A DNA stretch of 64,000 nt from Hyphomicrobium sp. ghe19 (GTDB lineage Bacteria > Pseudomonadota > Alphaproteobacteria > Rhizobiales > Hyphomicrobiaceae): assembly GCF_902712875.1 (NCBI RefSeq), contig NZ_LR743509.1:124001-188000 (forward strand). The letters run 5' to 3'. A program made the position numbers and the translations under genes. Each line of letters opens with the position of its first letter. Within the stretch, counting starts at the first letter, position 1. The notes beneath the pieces are model-generated. The model had not been told where the DNA came from, ran no database searches, and saw nothing but the letters and a program-made list of their open reading frames with translations. This document shows positions 36,388 to 45,566 of this stretch, piece after piece.

Positions 36388-37296
36388 TCAGAAATGCAAT
36401 GTCGTGCCTATGACCGGGCCTTGCTGGAGGACATCGAATTTGTATTCGGTATTTCCAGAGCCTTGCGAATAATCGACGGACAGCGCGCGATAGCCAAGAT
36501 AGCCGTCGATAACGTAACCGCTCGACGTGCACATTTTCCAATTATAGGTGGCGAGAACTTGCCAAGATGCTTCGCTGCCTGCGCCGAAGCCTCCGACGTC
36601 AGCGCGCACCATGATTTCTTCTCCCGGTGCAATCTGATTGCGCAGACGCGCCCCAATAAACGGATCGACCCAGTCGACGGACCCTGATCGCGCCGTGACG
36701 CGATTGCCGGAGACAGAAAGGTCGCCGATATTCACGCTGGCCGAGACGTTAGCGGAAATATCCGCGTCCTGATGCCAGTAGCGGCCGCCGGCGAGAAGAT
36801 CGAGAGAGGTCGATCCCGTCGCAATCGGGTTCTGGCCAGACCAGACTTCATAGGCGCCGCCGAATTCGACGATCACCTGCTCGTAGTCGACGGAAACGGC
36901 GCCTCCGAGCGAGGAGTCAATTATTTGGCGATCGGATGCACGAGCAAAATTTTTCGCGCCAGTGATGTTGGCATACACAATGTCATTGAAGAGACTTACG
37001 GGACCGTTGCGCGCCTCCGCGTAGCTCATCCACGCCGGTAGCGTCGACCAGTCGAGATGGCTGAAAATTTCGCCTGGGTTGGCGTTCACATCGAAGGCGC
37101 GGCCCCTAACCGCCATGTTTCCCGACATCCACGGTATCCAGCCGTAGGTCGTGAAGACGAAGGTCCATTCGCTCATCGGAGCGAGAGTGCGTTGTTCCAT
37201 GCTTCCGAGATCGGCTGCTGCAGCCGTGCCTGCGGAGTTGGAAGTCAGAAAAGCTAGGGAAGAGGCCAACAATATGTTCTTGGCGATGAAATTCAT
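36388..37296 (-). CDS. Outer-membrane beta-barrel protein
   Basis: A 302-residue protein with a Sec signal (MNFIAKNILLASSLAFLTSN, cleavage near AAAA-D). The mature chain begins with an amphipathic strand containing FVFTTYGWIPWMSGNM, runs through many short strands, and ends in an aromatic residue (IGTTLHF), the C-terminal signature for the Bam machinery. This family is widespread in alphaproteobacteria as an uncharacterised outer-membrane protein. The start at 37296 is chosen from the signal peptide. Confidence 0.7.
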   Translation of the reverse strand: MNFIAKNILLASSLAFLTSNSAGTAAAADLGSMEQRTLAPMSEWTFVFTTYGWIPWMSGNMAVRGRAFDVNANPGEIFSHLDWSTLPAWMSYAEARNGPVSLFNDIVYANITGAKNFARASDRQIIDSSLGGAVSVDYEQVIVEFGGAYEVWSGQNPIATGSTSLDLLAGGRYWHQDADISANVSASVNIGDLSVSGNRVTARSGSVDWVDPFIGARLRNQIAPGEEIMVRADVGGFGAGSEASWQVLATYNWKMCTSSGYVIDGYLGYRALSVDYSQGSGNTEYKFDVLQQGPVIGTTLHF

Positions 37297-37534
37297 TTTC
37301 TCGGACCCGTGCAGAATGGAAATTTTCAAATCAATTTCGCAACTATACCATCGGTGTACGGAACGAACGTCGCTGCTCCGCCACAGCCATCGTGCCGGAT
37401 GCAAGAAATCAAAGGTCAGGAACAGATTCAGTCGATCTTCGCCGCGAGCAAAAGCGCGATGCGAATATCCTCATTCGTAGACTCAACCGGACGATAACGG
37501 GGCATGGCGCGATAGATACGCGGAGCCCTGCTCA

Positions 37535-38530
37535 TCAAGCGATAGCTTCCAAGCTCCGGTTCCAGTGAAGCGCGCTGGTGCGGGCGAACACTTTCGGGTG
37601 TTCGCCTTCGGTCTGCAGCTCCGTATCGCGAATGTCTTGCTCGGTCAGATGCGGCGCGCATAGCTCGATGAAGCGATAGACGTAGCCGCGCTGCAGCCGC
37701 CCACGGCGGATGGCGATGCTCGTCGTGCTCGGCGCGATTGGCTCCGCGCAGTCGATGACGCTGATACCCACATCGCGAGCGGCATCGTATGCCATTGGTG
37801 CGACGATCCCGATGCCCAAGCCCGATACGACATAGGCCTTGATGACGTCTGCATCGAGGGCCGTCATCGTAATATGCGGTACGACGTTGGCGTTTTCGAA
37901 AGCTTCGTCGATACGCGGGCGCCCGGTGATGCCGGTGTCATATGTGATGATTGGATACTGAGCGATCTCTTCGAGAGAGACGCCTTTGCGGCTTTCTAAA
38001 GGATGGCCGGCAGGCGCGATGACTATGTGAGTCCACGCATAGAATGGGAGCGTGAGGATGTCGTCGATACCGGCAAAGACATCGGTCGCTATGCCGATGT
38101 CGGCCTCGCCCGCGAGCAGGAGCGATGCGATATCCTTCGGATTTGCCTGCCGCAGGTCTAGCCGCACCGCCGGAAAGCTCTCCTTGAATTTAACGACGAC
38201 GCCCGGGAGAGCGTAGCGCGCTTGCGTGTGCGTCGTCGCAATTTGCAGGACGCCCTGATCCTCCACGGCAAATTGTGCGGCGGCCTGCTTGATGTTGTCG
38301 GCTTCAAAGAGAACGCGCTCCGCCATTCGGGCAACGTTGGCGCCGAGATCTGTCAGGCCCAGGAGACGCTTGCCGCGACGGACGAAGAGAGGGGACCCGA
38401 GCTCTTCCTCAAGCTCCCGGATCTGCTTGCTGACGCCCGACTGGGAAGCATAAATAGCGTTTGCGACGTCTGTTATATTGAACTTGTACCGGATCGCTTC
38501 CCGGAGAATTCGCAACTGCTGGAAGTTCAT
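37535..38530 (-). CDS. cysB: CysB-type LysR transcriptional regulator
   Basis: A 331-residue LysR protein of the CysB/Cbl branch: MNFQQLRILREAIRYKFN, then the HTH segment ASQSGVSKQIRELEEELGSP, with the family-specific LQIATTHTQARYALP and ITYDTGITGRPRID in the effector domain. CysB/Cbl proteins control uptake and use of sulfate, sulfite and sulfonates in response to cysteine precursors. It is located about 4 kb from the orphan sulfonate-binding protein gene and near a porin. Regulation of those genes, and perhaps of the methanesulfonate island, is plausible. Confidence 0.88.
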   Translation of the reverse strand: MNFQQLRILREAIRYKFNITDVANAIYASQSGVSKQIRELEEELGSPLFVRRGKRLLGLTDLGANVARMAERVLFEADNIKQAAAQFAVEDQGVLQIATTHTQARYALPGVVVKFKESFPAVRLDLRQANPKDIASLLLAGEADIGIATDVFAGIDDILTLPFYAWTHIVIAPAGHPLESRKGVSLEEIAQYPIITYDTGITGRPRIDEAFENANVVPHITMTALDADVIKAYVVSGLGIGIVAPMAYDAARDVGISVIDCAEPIAPSTTSIAIRRGRLQRGYVYRFIELCAPHLTEQDIRDTELQTEGEHPKVFARTSALHWNRSLEAIA

Positions 38531-38877
38531 CGCCCCTCGCTCAACGCATGCACGCCCAGTCCGCGATCGCCGGCCGATCACGCGTGCAGCCCATTCCGGC
38601 TTATTGGTCTATGCCATAAGTTATGTCCTCTCTCGGCCAAGCCAATGAACTTCTTCTTCTTTTGATATTCATTTCGCAATAGCTGCGCGGCGGCTCGCGT
38701 GTGCGAGCGCATGGCGCCGCGAGAGTTCGATCGCATTTTTTTCTGATCGATAAATCGGATTTTTTGCTGTTATTGTAGAAGGCACATTTTTTCAGTTCTA
38801 TTGCACCAGAAGTAATATTCTTAGAGCCAACTTCGTAATATGCATTGTTGAAAATGTAATAACGAAGGAGGCGACGA
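38531..38877. other. Divergent intergenic region
   Basis: No gene was recognised. The right half (38740-38865) is AT-rich and likely holds the promoter of the small secreted protein; the left half is upstream of cysB. Confidence 0.35.
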
Positions 38878-39165
38878 ATGAAGCGGAATCTGACTTTCGT
38901 CATGGTGTCACTTGGACTCCTCTCGGCTGCTGCGATGCCAGCCGCGGCCGGACAACGAGCAGGCGCAGATAACTCCAACGGTTCGCTGACCGCTTGCAGT
39001 CGATATGGGAACGGCTGCTACACAGCCGGCTTGCGCCGCGGCGACGGTGGGCGGCAACTCGTTCTGCGCCACGGAACGCGCATCGATTGCGGCCGCGATT
39101 GCCGCGGGACGCTCCGCGAGGCAACGGTCGATTTCTGGGATACGATGCGCGAGAACGGCGGCTGA
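38878..39165 (+). CDS. Small secreted cysteine-containing protein
   Basis: A 95-residue protein with a signal peptide (MKRNLTFVMVSLGLLSAAAM, cleavage near AAA-G) and four cysteines in the mature part (CSRYGNGC and CGRDC). It ends with an amphipathic WDTMRENG segment. A perfect AGGAGG precedes the start and a strong terminator follows, so it is a well-expressed single gene. The family is common in Rhizobiales and has no assigned function. Confidence 0.65.
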   Translation: MKRNLTFVMVSLGLLSAAAMPAAAGQRAGADNSNGSLTACSRYGNGCYTAGLRRGDGGRQLVLRHGTRIDCGRDCRGTLREATVDFWDTMRENGG

Positions 39166-39194
39166 GCTCAAGCCGAAGCGCTTTGTGGAAAATT

Positions 39195-39227
39195 CGAGGG
39201 CCGCATCAGATTAGGATGCGGCCCTCG
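39195..39227. terminator. Bidirectional terminator hairpin
   Basis: A perfect 13-base stem (CGAGGGCCGCATC and complement) with a seven-base loop lies between convergent genes. Confidence 0.75.
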
Positions 39228-39284
39228 TTCGTGATCGCATGAGGAGAGAAGCCTAGACGGGGTGAAAAGACTTTCCCTCTTCGA

Positions 39285-40643
39285 TCAAAACTTGATCTGT
39301 GCGCCAGCCGTGATGAACTGAATGGAGTCGATACTCGCGTCCCGCGTGGCCGTTCCATTCGTCGTCGTCACGTCGAGCTGAACATGCTTGTAGTCGAGGT
39401 AGAGATCGACCACTTCGCTGAGGTTCTGGTTGAGGCCGATGCTCCAACCCTGAATTTGCGAGTTGGCCACCTGATTGAAGCCGGTGCCAAGGGTCGACGC
39501 GTTGATAATGCCTGAGCCAGTAGCACTCGTCGTGTAACCGGCGCCGCGATCGAGATTGAAGTACTCGCCGAAGAGCGTGGTCTTACCGATCGGAAGGAAC
39601 TTGCGTTCGATACCGGCCTGCAGAGTCCAGAAGCTGGTGTTATCGTCGACGTTGCGGCCATAGAGGTCATCGAGACCGGCGTCATGAAGGCGGCCGTAGG
39701 CACCGGAGGCGTAGAGGCCGGTCTCAACATGCAGGATCGATCCGCTGAGGCCAATCTCGCTCGTGTCGCCCACACCACGCGAAACCGCAGAGGTATGATC
39801 GGCCGATCCGAAATCGTTCGATTCCGTGTAGGCGATGCCGCCAGCCAGTTTGAAGCCCGAGAACTCTCCGGTGTAGCGAAGTGCAACGTTCCAGATATCG
39901 TCTTCACCCCAGGCTGCCGATCCGGTGAAGCCAGCGATGGTCGGCGTCTCGTATTTGACGACGTTGAAGCGGTGTCCTTCACCGGGGGCTGCCTGCTGGG
40001 CACCCGGTGCCACGAACTGGCCGTAACGTACGTTGCTCAAGACGCCGTCCTTACGACGGACGTAGAAGCCGGAGCCGCCATCGCCGAACGTGTTGCCCCA
40101 GCTGTTGGTGTAGGCAAAGTGATTGGTATTCGCGAGATTGATCTCGGTAATACCGTCAGCTGCGTCCGACGTCTGTCCGACCCAGACTTTTCCGTACTCT
40201 TTTCCGGCGAGATACCAGGCGCTATGACGAACGCTCACGCCATTGTCACTGCTTGGACCGTTTTGGCTTGAACGATCTTCGCGCGCGCCGCGCACGCCGA
40301 GTTCAAGCAGGTAGCCAGCGGTCCAGCCTTTCGTAATTTCGGCCTGCCCGACGAAGCGGAAACGGTCCTGCGCCGTCTCGTTCGTGACGATGTAGGCGTT
40401 GCGCTCGCGTCCGTCGTCCCAACCTACCAAGGCTTCGTTGACGAAGCCGGAGACCGTGAGCGACACTTTGCGGTTACCCTTGCGGGCTGTCGTCGCCTCG
40501 AGCTCAGCGACGCGTTCTTCGAGGTCAGCGCAGCAATTCCCCCCGAGATCTGCGGCTGATGCAGGCGCGGTGCCCGCAAACGCTAGTCCAGCTGCAGCGA
40601 TGCCGGCAGCGATGCCCGCTCGTTTGTTAGTCCCCCCGAACAT
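39285..40643 (-). CDS. Alphaproteobacterial outer-membrane porin (second copy)
   Basis: A 452-residue porin with a long signal (RAGIAAGIAAAGLAFAGTAP), the cysteine pair and coiled segment NCCADLEERVAELEATTARK, alternating strands, and a terminal Phe (TAGAQIKF). It is a paralogue of the island porin at 9240-10520, sharing the ARKGNRKxSL and WDDGR blocks, but is longer and diverged. The start at 40643 has GGAGG at a good distance; the open frame extends 25 codons up. It is a general or sulfonate-related porin next to the orphan sulfonate-binding protein. Confidence 0.87.
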   Translation of the reverse strand: MFGGTNKRAGIAAGIAAAGLAFAGTAPASAADLGGNCCADLEERVAELEATTARKGNRKVSLTVSGFVNEALVGWDDGRERNAYIVTNETAQDRFRFVGQAEITKGWTAGYLLELGVRGAREDRSSQNGPSSDNGVSVRHSAWYLAGKEYGKVWVGQTSDAADGITEINLANTNHFAYTNSWGNTFGDGGSGFYVRRKDGVLSNVRYGQFVAPGAQQAAPGEGHRFNVVKYETPTIAGFTGSAAWGEDDIWNVALRYTGEFSGFKLAGGIAYTESNDFGSADHTSAVSRGVGDTSEIGLSGSILHVETGLYASGAYGRLHDAGLDDLYGRNVDDNTSFWTLQAGIERKFLPIGKTTLFGEYFNLDRGAGYTTSATGSGIINASTLGTGFNQVANSQIQGWSIGLNQNLSEVVDLYLDYKHVQLDVTTTNGTATRDASIDSIQFITAGAQIKF

Positions 40644-41321
40644 TCCAATACCTCCAAGGTAAATACCAATCGTTCGGCGCCTCAAGACGTTCACCCACTC
40701 GTGGGAGAACTTGGTCATCCGGGTTGATTGGCACTTTCCCCTAAGTGCCGGTCACCGCCGGATAAGGCCCGATGGAGGACAAATAGAGCTGAGGGAAATT
40801 CGGATATGAAATGAGAAGATTTCCAACGCATAGGAATGCGCCGGTGCTTTGCTTAGAACGAAAGGAGGATTGCGGAAACGACTGCTCGTTTTGCGATTTC
40901 CATATCGCGAACCGAACAAAGCGAGGGCTTGCTAGCGGTTTCTTTCTGCATAAGCAGCGGCGACAAGTCTTATGTTGGATATTTGGTCGTGTTCCAGAAA
41001 TATAGAAACGACTTTTCGTCTCGATGCATTTTGTTGGCCAGCAGAACACAGAGCATGTTGTGCTTGAATGGGCCAAAAGTTGTGGCGGTGATGTCACGGT
41101 TTTTCGCGCGGACGCGGTGTTGGCGCGCATGGGGGCGCACTTCAATGGGGACGATAAGCGCAGTCGTGGAATGCGGATCCGTCAAGGACGCGTGTGCGCT
41201 AGCCTCGGCCGATCATCCGGCTGCGTTTGGGAATGATGCGCGACGCGCACGCGTTCGTGCGTCAAATTCGAGACGTCGTGCGATGTGGTGCGGCCCGCGT
41301 CTCTATAGATATAGAAATGCA
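40644..41321. other. Intergenic region between porin and sulfonate-binding protein genes
   Basis: About 680 bases contain no recognised gene; frames on both strands lack family features. The part next to 40644 must contain the porin promoter. Confidence 0.35.
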
Positions 41322-41363
41322 GCGGGGCGGCCACCTCCCATCTTTGAGAGTTGGCCGCCCCGC
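41322..41363 (-). terminator. Terminator hairpin downstream of the sulfonate-binding protein gene
   Basis: A perfect 12-base GC-rich stem (GCGGGGCGGCCA and complement) with an 18-base loop lies about 48 bases after the gene's stop. Confidence 0.6.
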
Positions 41364-41410
41364 GTGTCAGCAAATATCAGTGAGCGTCGAGGCTCGGTGC
41401 GTCGATACCT

Positions 41411-42361
41411 TCAGGTGCCTGCTCTCCAGGCGATCTCTTTCACGGTTATCGCCTTGGGCAAAAGGCCTAGAGCAAAGAACTTATCTGCGATGCTCTGCTG
41501 TTCCGCTATAACGGCGTCATCGATTGGTTTGATGCCGTAGGACTGACGCTTCAGCGCGGCTTCCAAAATCGGGGCTGGTATTCCGATCGGCGCGCTCAGC
41601 TGCGCCGCCGCTGCTTTTGGATCGGCTTTTACCCAGTCATCGACGGCCCTCAGCTCCGCGAGAACGACGTCGATGGCCTTGGCGTTGGGGCCGACGTAGG
41701 ACTTACTCGCGAGGTAGAACTGGTGATTGGATACGATGTTTTTGCCATCGGTCAGGACGCGTGCCTCGGTTCCCGCCTGGGCGGAAGCGTAGAATGGATC
41801 CCAAATTGCCCAGGCATCGACCCTGCCGGTTTCGAAAGCCGCGCGTGCATCGGCCGGGGCGAGATGAACCGGTTCATACTCCCCGTATTTGATGCCGGCC
41901 TGTTCCAAGGCCTTCACCGCGAAGTAGTTCGAATTGGAGCCCTTTGCGTAGGCAATTTTCTTGCCCTTGAGGTCCGCGACCGATTTGATCGGGCTGTCTT
42001 TCGGAACGAGAATGGCCTCTCCTTCGGGCGCCGGCGGCTCGTTTGCGACATAAACGATTGAACTGCCTCCCGCCTGCGCAAAGATGGGCGGCGCCTCGCC
42101 GGTATGTCCGAAGTCGATTGCTCCGGCGTTGATCGCTTCCAGCAGCGGGGGGCCGAAGGGGAATTCGGCCCACGTGACCTTATAGCCGATAGCGGCGAGC
42201 TTGGGCTCGAGCGTTCCCTTTGCCTTGAGGAGAATTGCGTTGCCGTACTTTTGGTATCCGATGCGGATGACTTTGTCTTCGGCATTGGCCGCCGGGCCGC
42301 CGAGGTTGGCCGCGAATGCGCCGAGCGCAAGGGCGCCAAGTGTCCTGCGAGAAACGATCAT
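41411..42361 (-). CDS. ssuA: Aliphatic sulfonate ABC transporter substrate-binding protein, SsuA-like
   Basis: A 316-residue periplasmic binding protein. The twin-arginine-containing signal (MIVSRRTLGALALGAFAANL) is followed by IRIGYQKYGNAILLKAKG and FPFGPPLLEAINAGAIDFG with the GHTGEAPP loop characteristic of SsuA. It would bind linear alkanesulfonates for import as a sulfur source. No permease or ATPase gene is adjacent, so it is an orphan that must share a transporter encoded elsewhere, possibly the NitT/TauT-type one at 49359-51027 or one outside the window. The start at 42361 is chosen from the signal peptide. Confidence 0.88.
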   Translation of the reverse strand: MIVSRRTLGALALGAFAANLGGPAANAEDKVIRIGYQKYGNAILLKAKGTLEPKLAAIGYKVTWAEFPFGPPLLEAINAGAIDFGHTGEAPPIFAQAGGSSIVYVANEPPAPEGEAILVPKDSPIKSVADLKGKKIAYAKGSNSNYFAVKALEQAGIKYGEYEPVHLAPADARAAFETGRVDAWAIWDPFYASAQAGTEARVLTDGKNIVSNHQFYLASKSYVGPNAKAIDVVLAELRAVDDWVKADPKAAAAQLSAPIGIPAPILEAALKRQSYGIKPIDDAVIAEQQSIADKFFALGLLPKAITVKEIAWRAGT

Positions 42362-42594
42362 GACGTGCGATCCTCTTTTTCCCAAAATTCGAATGCCGCC
42401 GATCAGAGATGGCTGCGCACATCTTGCAGGCTGAAGTGGATGGCAGTGATCGTCTACGAAGTATTTCCGCATTCCTTATTCGGGCTTGCGGATTCTTTCG
42501 GCGGAAAAGCCGCATGCCGAGAAGCTGACGATAGAGGAATCCCGACGCGTTCGATCGCGTCGCGCAAAACATCGTGCGGCTCAGGATGCTGTGT

Positions 42595-43182
42595 TCAGCC
42601 GAGGCCCTCTTGTTTCAGTGCAATGTCCACCGTGGGGCGAGCGCGCATGTGTTCGGCAAGGCTCTTCAGCGGCTTCGGAAGGTCAATTCCGTTCTTCGCA
42701 GCCCAAAGCAGCATGACGAAAAGATACGCGTCGGCGACGGTTGCATGCTCGCCGAAGAGGTAGGGGCCTACGGTCCGTGCAGCGGTGAAGTCGAATCTCT
42801 TGCGGATCGCGTCGAAGGCTTTCGCCTTGTCCTTCTCGGTTGTCGCGGGATTGAAAAGCGGCCCGAAGGATTTATGTATTTCACTCGAGATGAAGGACAG
42901 CATCTCAAGAAGTCTGTAACGACCGAACTGGCCAGGCGCCATGAGGGCCCGGTATTTGTCGGCGACGTAACTCAGAATGGCGATGTTCTCGGTGAGGACG
43001 TCGCCATCATCGAATTGAAGTGCCGGGACGTAGCCTTTTGGATTGATATCGAGGTACGAGCGACCATCGTCGACCTTATGGGTTTTGAGATCCACTTTCG
43101 CGAGGTCGAACTTCATTCCTGCTTCGATCAATGCGATGTGGTCGGAAAGACTGCAGGCTCCGGGTGAGTAATACAGGATCAT
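42595..43182 (-). CDS. Glutathione S-transferase, bacterial type
   Basis: A 195-residue cytosolic GST. The N-terminal thioredoxin fold starts MILYYSPGACSLSDHIALIE, where the Ser/Cys before LSDH is the likely catalytic site. The cis-Pro is in GYVPALQ and the glutathione contact in LTENIAIL. The C-terminal helical domain contains ATVADAYLFVML (the conserved N-capping Asp). AAGGAGC precedes the start at 43182. Roles include detoxification of electrophiles such as formaldehyde adducts or halomethanes; the substrate is unknown. It is transcribed alone. Confidence 0.9.
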   Translation of the reverse strand: MILYYSPGACSLSDHIALIEAGMKFDLAKVDLKTHKVDDGRSYLDINPKGYVPALQFDDGDVLTENIAILSYVADKYRALMAPGQFGRYRLLEMLSFISSEIHKSFGPLFNPATTEKDKAKAFDAIRKRFDFTAARTVGPYLFGEHATVADAYLFVMLLWAAKNGIDLPKPLKSLAEHMRARPTVDIALKQEGLG

Positions 43183-43352
43183 GGATTTGCTCCTTGGTTC
43201 GCCAACCCGCTTTAGGGGAAAGCCGTTCCAAGCATCTTTAGAGCAGGGCTCCAATTTAATTAGAGCCTAACCAAGATCTGCGACGGGGCTCGTCGTTTCT
43301 AAACTGCGGCTTAGTCTCGCTGAATTGTTGGGTGACTAAAGGAGTTTTTCGC

Positions 43353-43568
43353 ATGTCTAAGCATTCAATTTTCGCAGTAGTCATTGGTCTTTTCGCACTC
43401 GCCGCGCCCGTGGCGGCAGATGCTCATTGCCTCGGCATCGATAGAGCGGGATGGGGTGTCTCCGGGGTATTCGACGGCACTACGCGCTTCGTGCGGGGCG
43501 TCGGCTACCGGACCCAAAGATTGGGCGATCGCATGTTCGGTTGGCTGAACTGCGGTAGGGTTCTTTGA
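43353..43568 (+). CDS. Small secreted protein
   Basis: A 71-residue protein with a signal peptide (MSKHSIFAVVIGLFALAAPV, cleavage near ADA-H) and a mature part of about 48 residues containing two cysteines (HCLGI and NCGRVL) and a helical middle with many aromatic and Arg residues. AAAGGAG precedes the ATG at 43353. No family was recognised. Confidence 0.55.
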   Translation: MSKHSIFAVVIGLFALAAPVAADAHCLGIDRAGWGVSGVFDGTTRFVRGVGYRTQRLGDRMFGWLNCGRVL

Positions 43569-43636
43569 GTCCGATAGAACTGCGGCGGCCTCATCGATTT
43601 TGAGGCCGTCGACTCGACAGCAAGTAGGGCTGTTGT

Positions 43637-44356
43637 TCAGTTGATCGGCGGCACTGTCAGCTGAGTGCTCTGGCGATCCAGTTTTGGATCGAGCGCTGAC
43701 GCAGTTTTGAAATCTCTGTCGGCCGCCTTGAGGTCTCCCGCGTCGATATAGGTGTCTGCGCGGACGAAGTACGCCAGAGCGTATTTCGGGTTGAGTGACA
43801 CTGCCGTACTGAAATCGGTAATTGCGTCAGCGTAATTGCCCTGCATTTTCAATGCGACGCCGCGATTGAAATATACAACCGATTCATTCGGGTTGATTTT
43901 TATTTCGCGCGTATAGTCCGATATGGCGGCATTAAGATCTCCCTTTTTGCGGAAGCAATTGCCTCGGTTGTTATACACGCGAGGATAAAGGGGTTCCAAT
44001 TCGATTGCCTGGTTATAGTCGTCTATCGCGTGGTCGCAATCTCCGATGGCGGCGTACACGATGCCTCGGCCCACGTAATAATAGGGTTCGGGGCTGATTT
44101 TTGCGGCGCTGGAGAAGTCCGCGATTGCATGTTGAAAGTCGCGTTTGGCGAAGTAGCCCAACGCGCGGTTGCCATAATATATTGCGAGATTGCGCGGGTT
44201 TGATGATTGAGACTCGATCATCACCGTGCATCCCGCGATATGGGCATCGGGTGTTGTCCCGTTGTCGCAATCAAACGCCGCGTCAGCAAAGGCCGGACTA
44301 CAAAAAATGAAAAATAGCAATGACACCGCAATATGGCGCATGTTGTTTTTCCTCAA
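43637..44356 (-). CDS. Secreted tetratricopeptide repeat protein
   Basis: A 239-residue protein with a signal peptide (MRHIAVSLLFFIFCSPAFAD) and about five TPR units, for example YYVGRGIVYAAIGDCDHAID, VYNNRGNCFRKKGDLNAAIS and VYFNRGVALKMQGNYADAIT. TPR arrays bind partner proteins, so a periplasmic scaffold role is likely. Two starts are possible five codons apart (44356 or 44341); the second gives the more regular signal peptide. The repeats share the 'NRG' consensus, suggesting internal duplication. Confidence 0.8.
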   Translation of the reverse strand: MRKNNMRHIAVSLLFFIFCSPAFADAAFDCDNGTTPDAHIAGCTVMIESQSSNPRNLAIYYGNRALGYFAKRDFQHAIADFSSAAKISPEPYYYVGRGIVYAAIGDCDHAIDDYNQAIELEPLYPRVYNNRGNCFRKKGDLNAAISDYTREIKINPNESVVYFNRGVALKMQGNYADAITDFSTAVSLNPKYALAYFVRADTYIDAGDLKAADRDFKTASALDPKLDRQSTQLTVPPIN

Positions 44357-44557
44357 AACGAGGCAAAGGCAAAGCAGTATTTGTCAAAAATATGCGAATA
44401 TATGTTTTGGCGAAATCGCGCCGAACGGAATCAAAAGATACGCGATATGCGAGTCAGATCAATATTGAATATTAGATCTCCCCAGGCTTAAGCGCCGCCC
44501 CCCGGATCGGATTCCCGTCACTGCCTGCATACTGCTCATCCGGCCAGGTGCTTCGTA

Positions 44558-45400
44558 GTGGCGGGATGGATTAAACAGGCAGGGCATCGGTTTGTCTCGA
44601 AGATCATGTGCATAAAATCAGCGTTACGTTCCAATAGTTGGTCAGAAGTTATGAAGCAGTGCGTCAGGCTCGCGGGCCGAAACCTGGAATACGAGGGTGA
44701 CGAGGGAGATATCTATTTCGAGAATATAGCCGCCTTGGCTCAAGGTGGCGGTGAGCGTCGTCTGTCGCGATTTGCAGCGCGGCATCTCCAAGCGGCTAGC
44801 GTATGCTTGGATATCGGCGCGAACATAGGGCTGACGACTGCGAGCTTAGCGTTGGCCTGCCCAAAGGCCCATGTTTATGCTTTTGAACCTTCACCGAGGA
44901 AGGCGGCGCGCTTGCGCCGCAACCTCGCGGCCAACGGCTTGTCAAATGCCACCGCCGTCGAGTGTGCGGCTGCCACCGAGAGCGGAGCCCGCGCGGTGAT
45001 GGACGGGATCGATAACTGGTCCGCCACGGTCTCCTCACGGATCGATTTCATAAGATTGAATGTTGAGGGGAATGAAGCGCAAGTTTTGGCGGGCGCCGCC
45101 GAGACCCTCGTTCGAGATCGTCCTGTGATTTTCATGGAGTTCAATTCCGTCGCGATTGCCTTCGAAGCGCGGCGGAGTCCGCTCTCGTTTGCCGAGACGA
45201 TCTGGCGATTGTTCGATGTCTTCGTTGTCGACGAAGACGGAAAGCTAAGAGAGCGCGACGTGCGTGTGTTCGTTCTCGAGAACATGCTGCGCCATAACTG
45301 CATCGATGACATCGTTCTGGATCTGAAGCCCGATCAAGATGCGCGGTCGATAAGGGATGCCTTGGCAGTTGAGTTTGACGCGGAATGCGCGGCTGCTTGA
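44558..45400 (+). CDS. FkbM-family methyltransferase with an internal deletion
   Basis: A 280-residue SAM-dependent methyltransferase. Motif I is VCLDIGANIGLTTASLAL, followed by AHVYAFEPSPRKAARLRRNL and the late RIDFIRLNVEGNEAQVLAGA typical of FkbM enzymes. Between ATESGARAVMDG and RIDFIRL only some 12 residues remain where the family has a beta-hairpin and a TLD(D/S)F helix of about 40-50 residues. The frame is intact, so an in-frame deletion is likely, and activity is uncertain. FkbM enzymes usually O-methylate sugars or polyketides. The start is uncertain (44558, 44606 or 44651). Confidence 0.7.
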   Translation: MAGWIKQAGHRFVSKIMCIKSALRSNSWSEVMKQCVRLAGRNLEYEGDEGDIYFENIAALAQGGGERRLSRFAARHLQAASVCLDIGANIGLTTASLALACPKAHVYAFEPSPRKAARLRRNLAANGLSNATAVECAAATESGARAVMDGIDNWSATVSSRIDFIRLNVEGNEAQVLAGAAETLVRDRPVIFMEFNSVAIAFEARRSPLSFAETIWRLFDVFVVDEDGKLRERDVRVFVLENMLRHNCIDDIVLDLKPDQDARSIRDALAVEFDAECAAA

Positions 45401-45566
45401 GAGCTCCTCATCCTCGGAATGAAGCAGGATTGATCAAAACAGCACTCGCCCGCGTGCAACGCGATGCGCCACCGACTGGGTCGGCATCGGTGGCGCACAT
45501 ACTCAGGGTAAGGATTACATCGGGGCTGATCCCGCGCGGTGAGCTCTATTCAGTTGTCCGGGCTCG

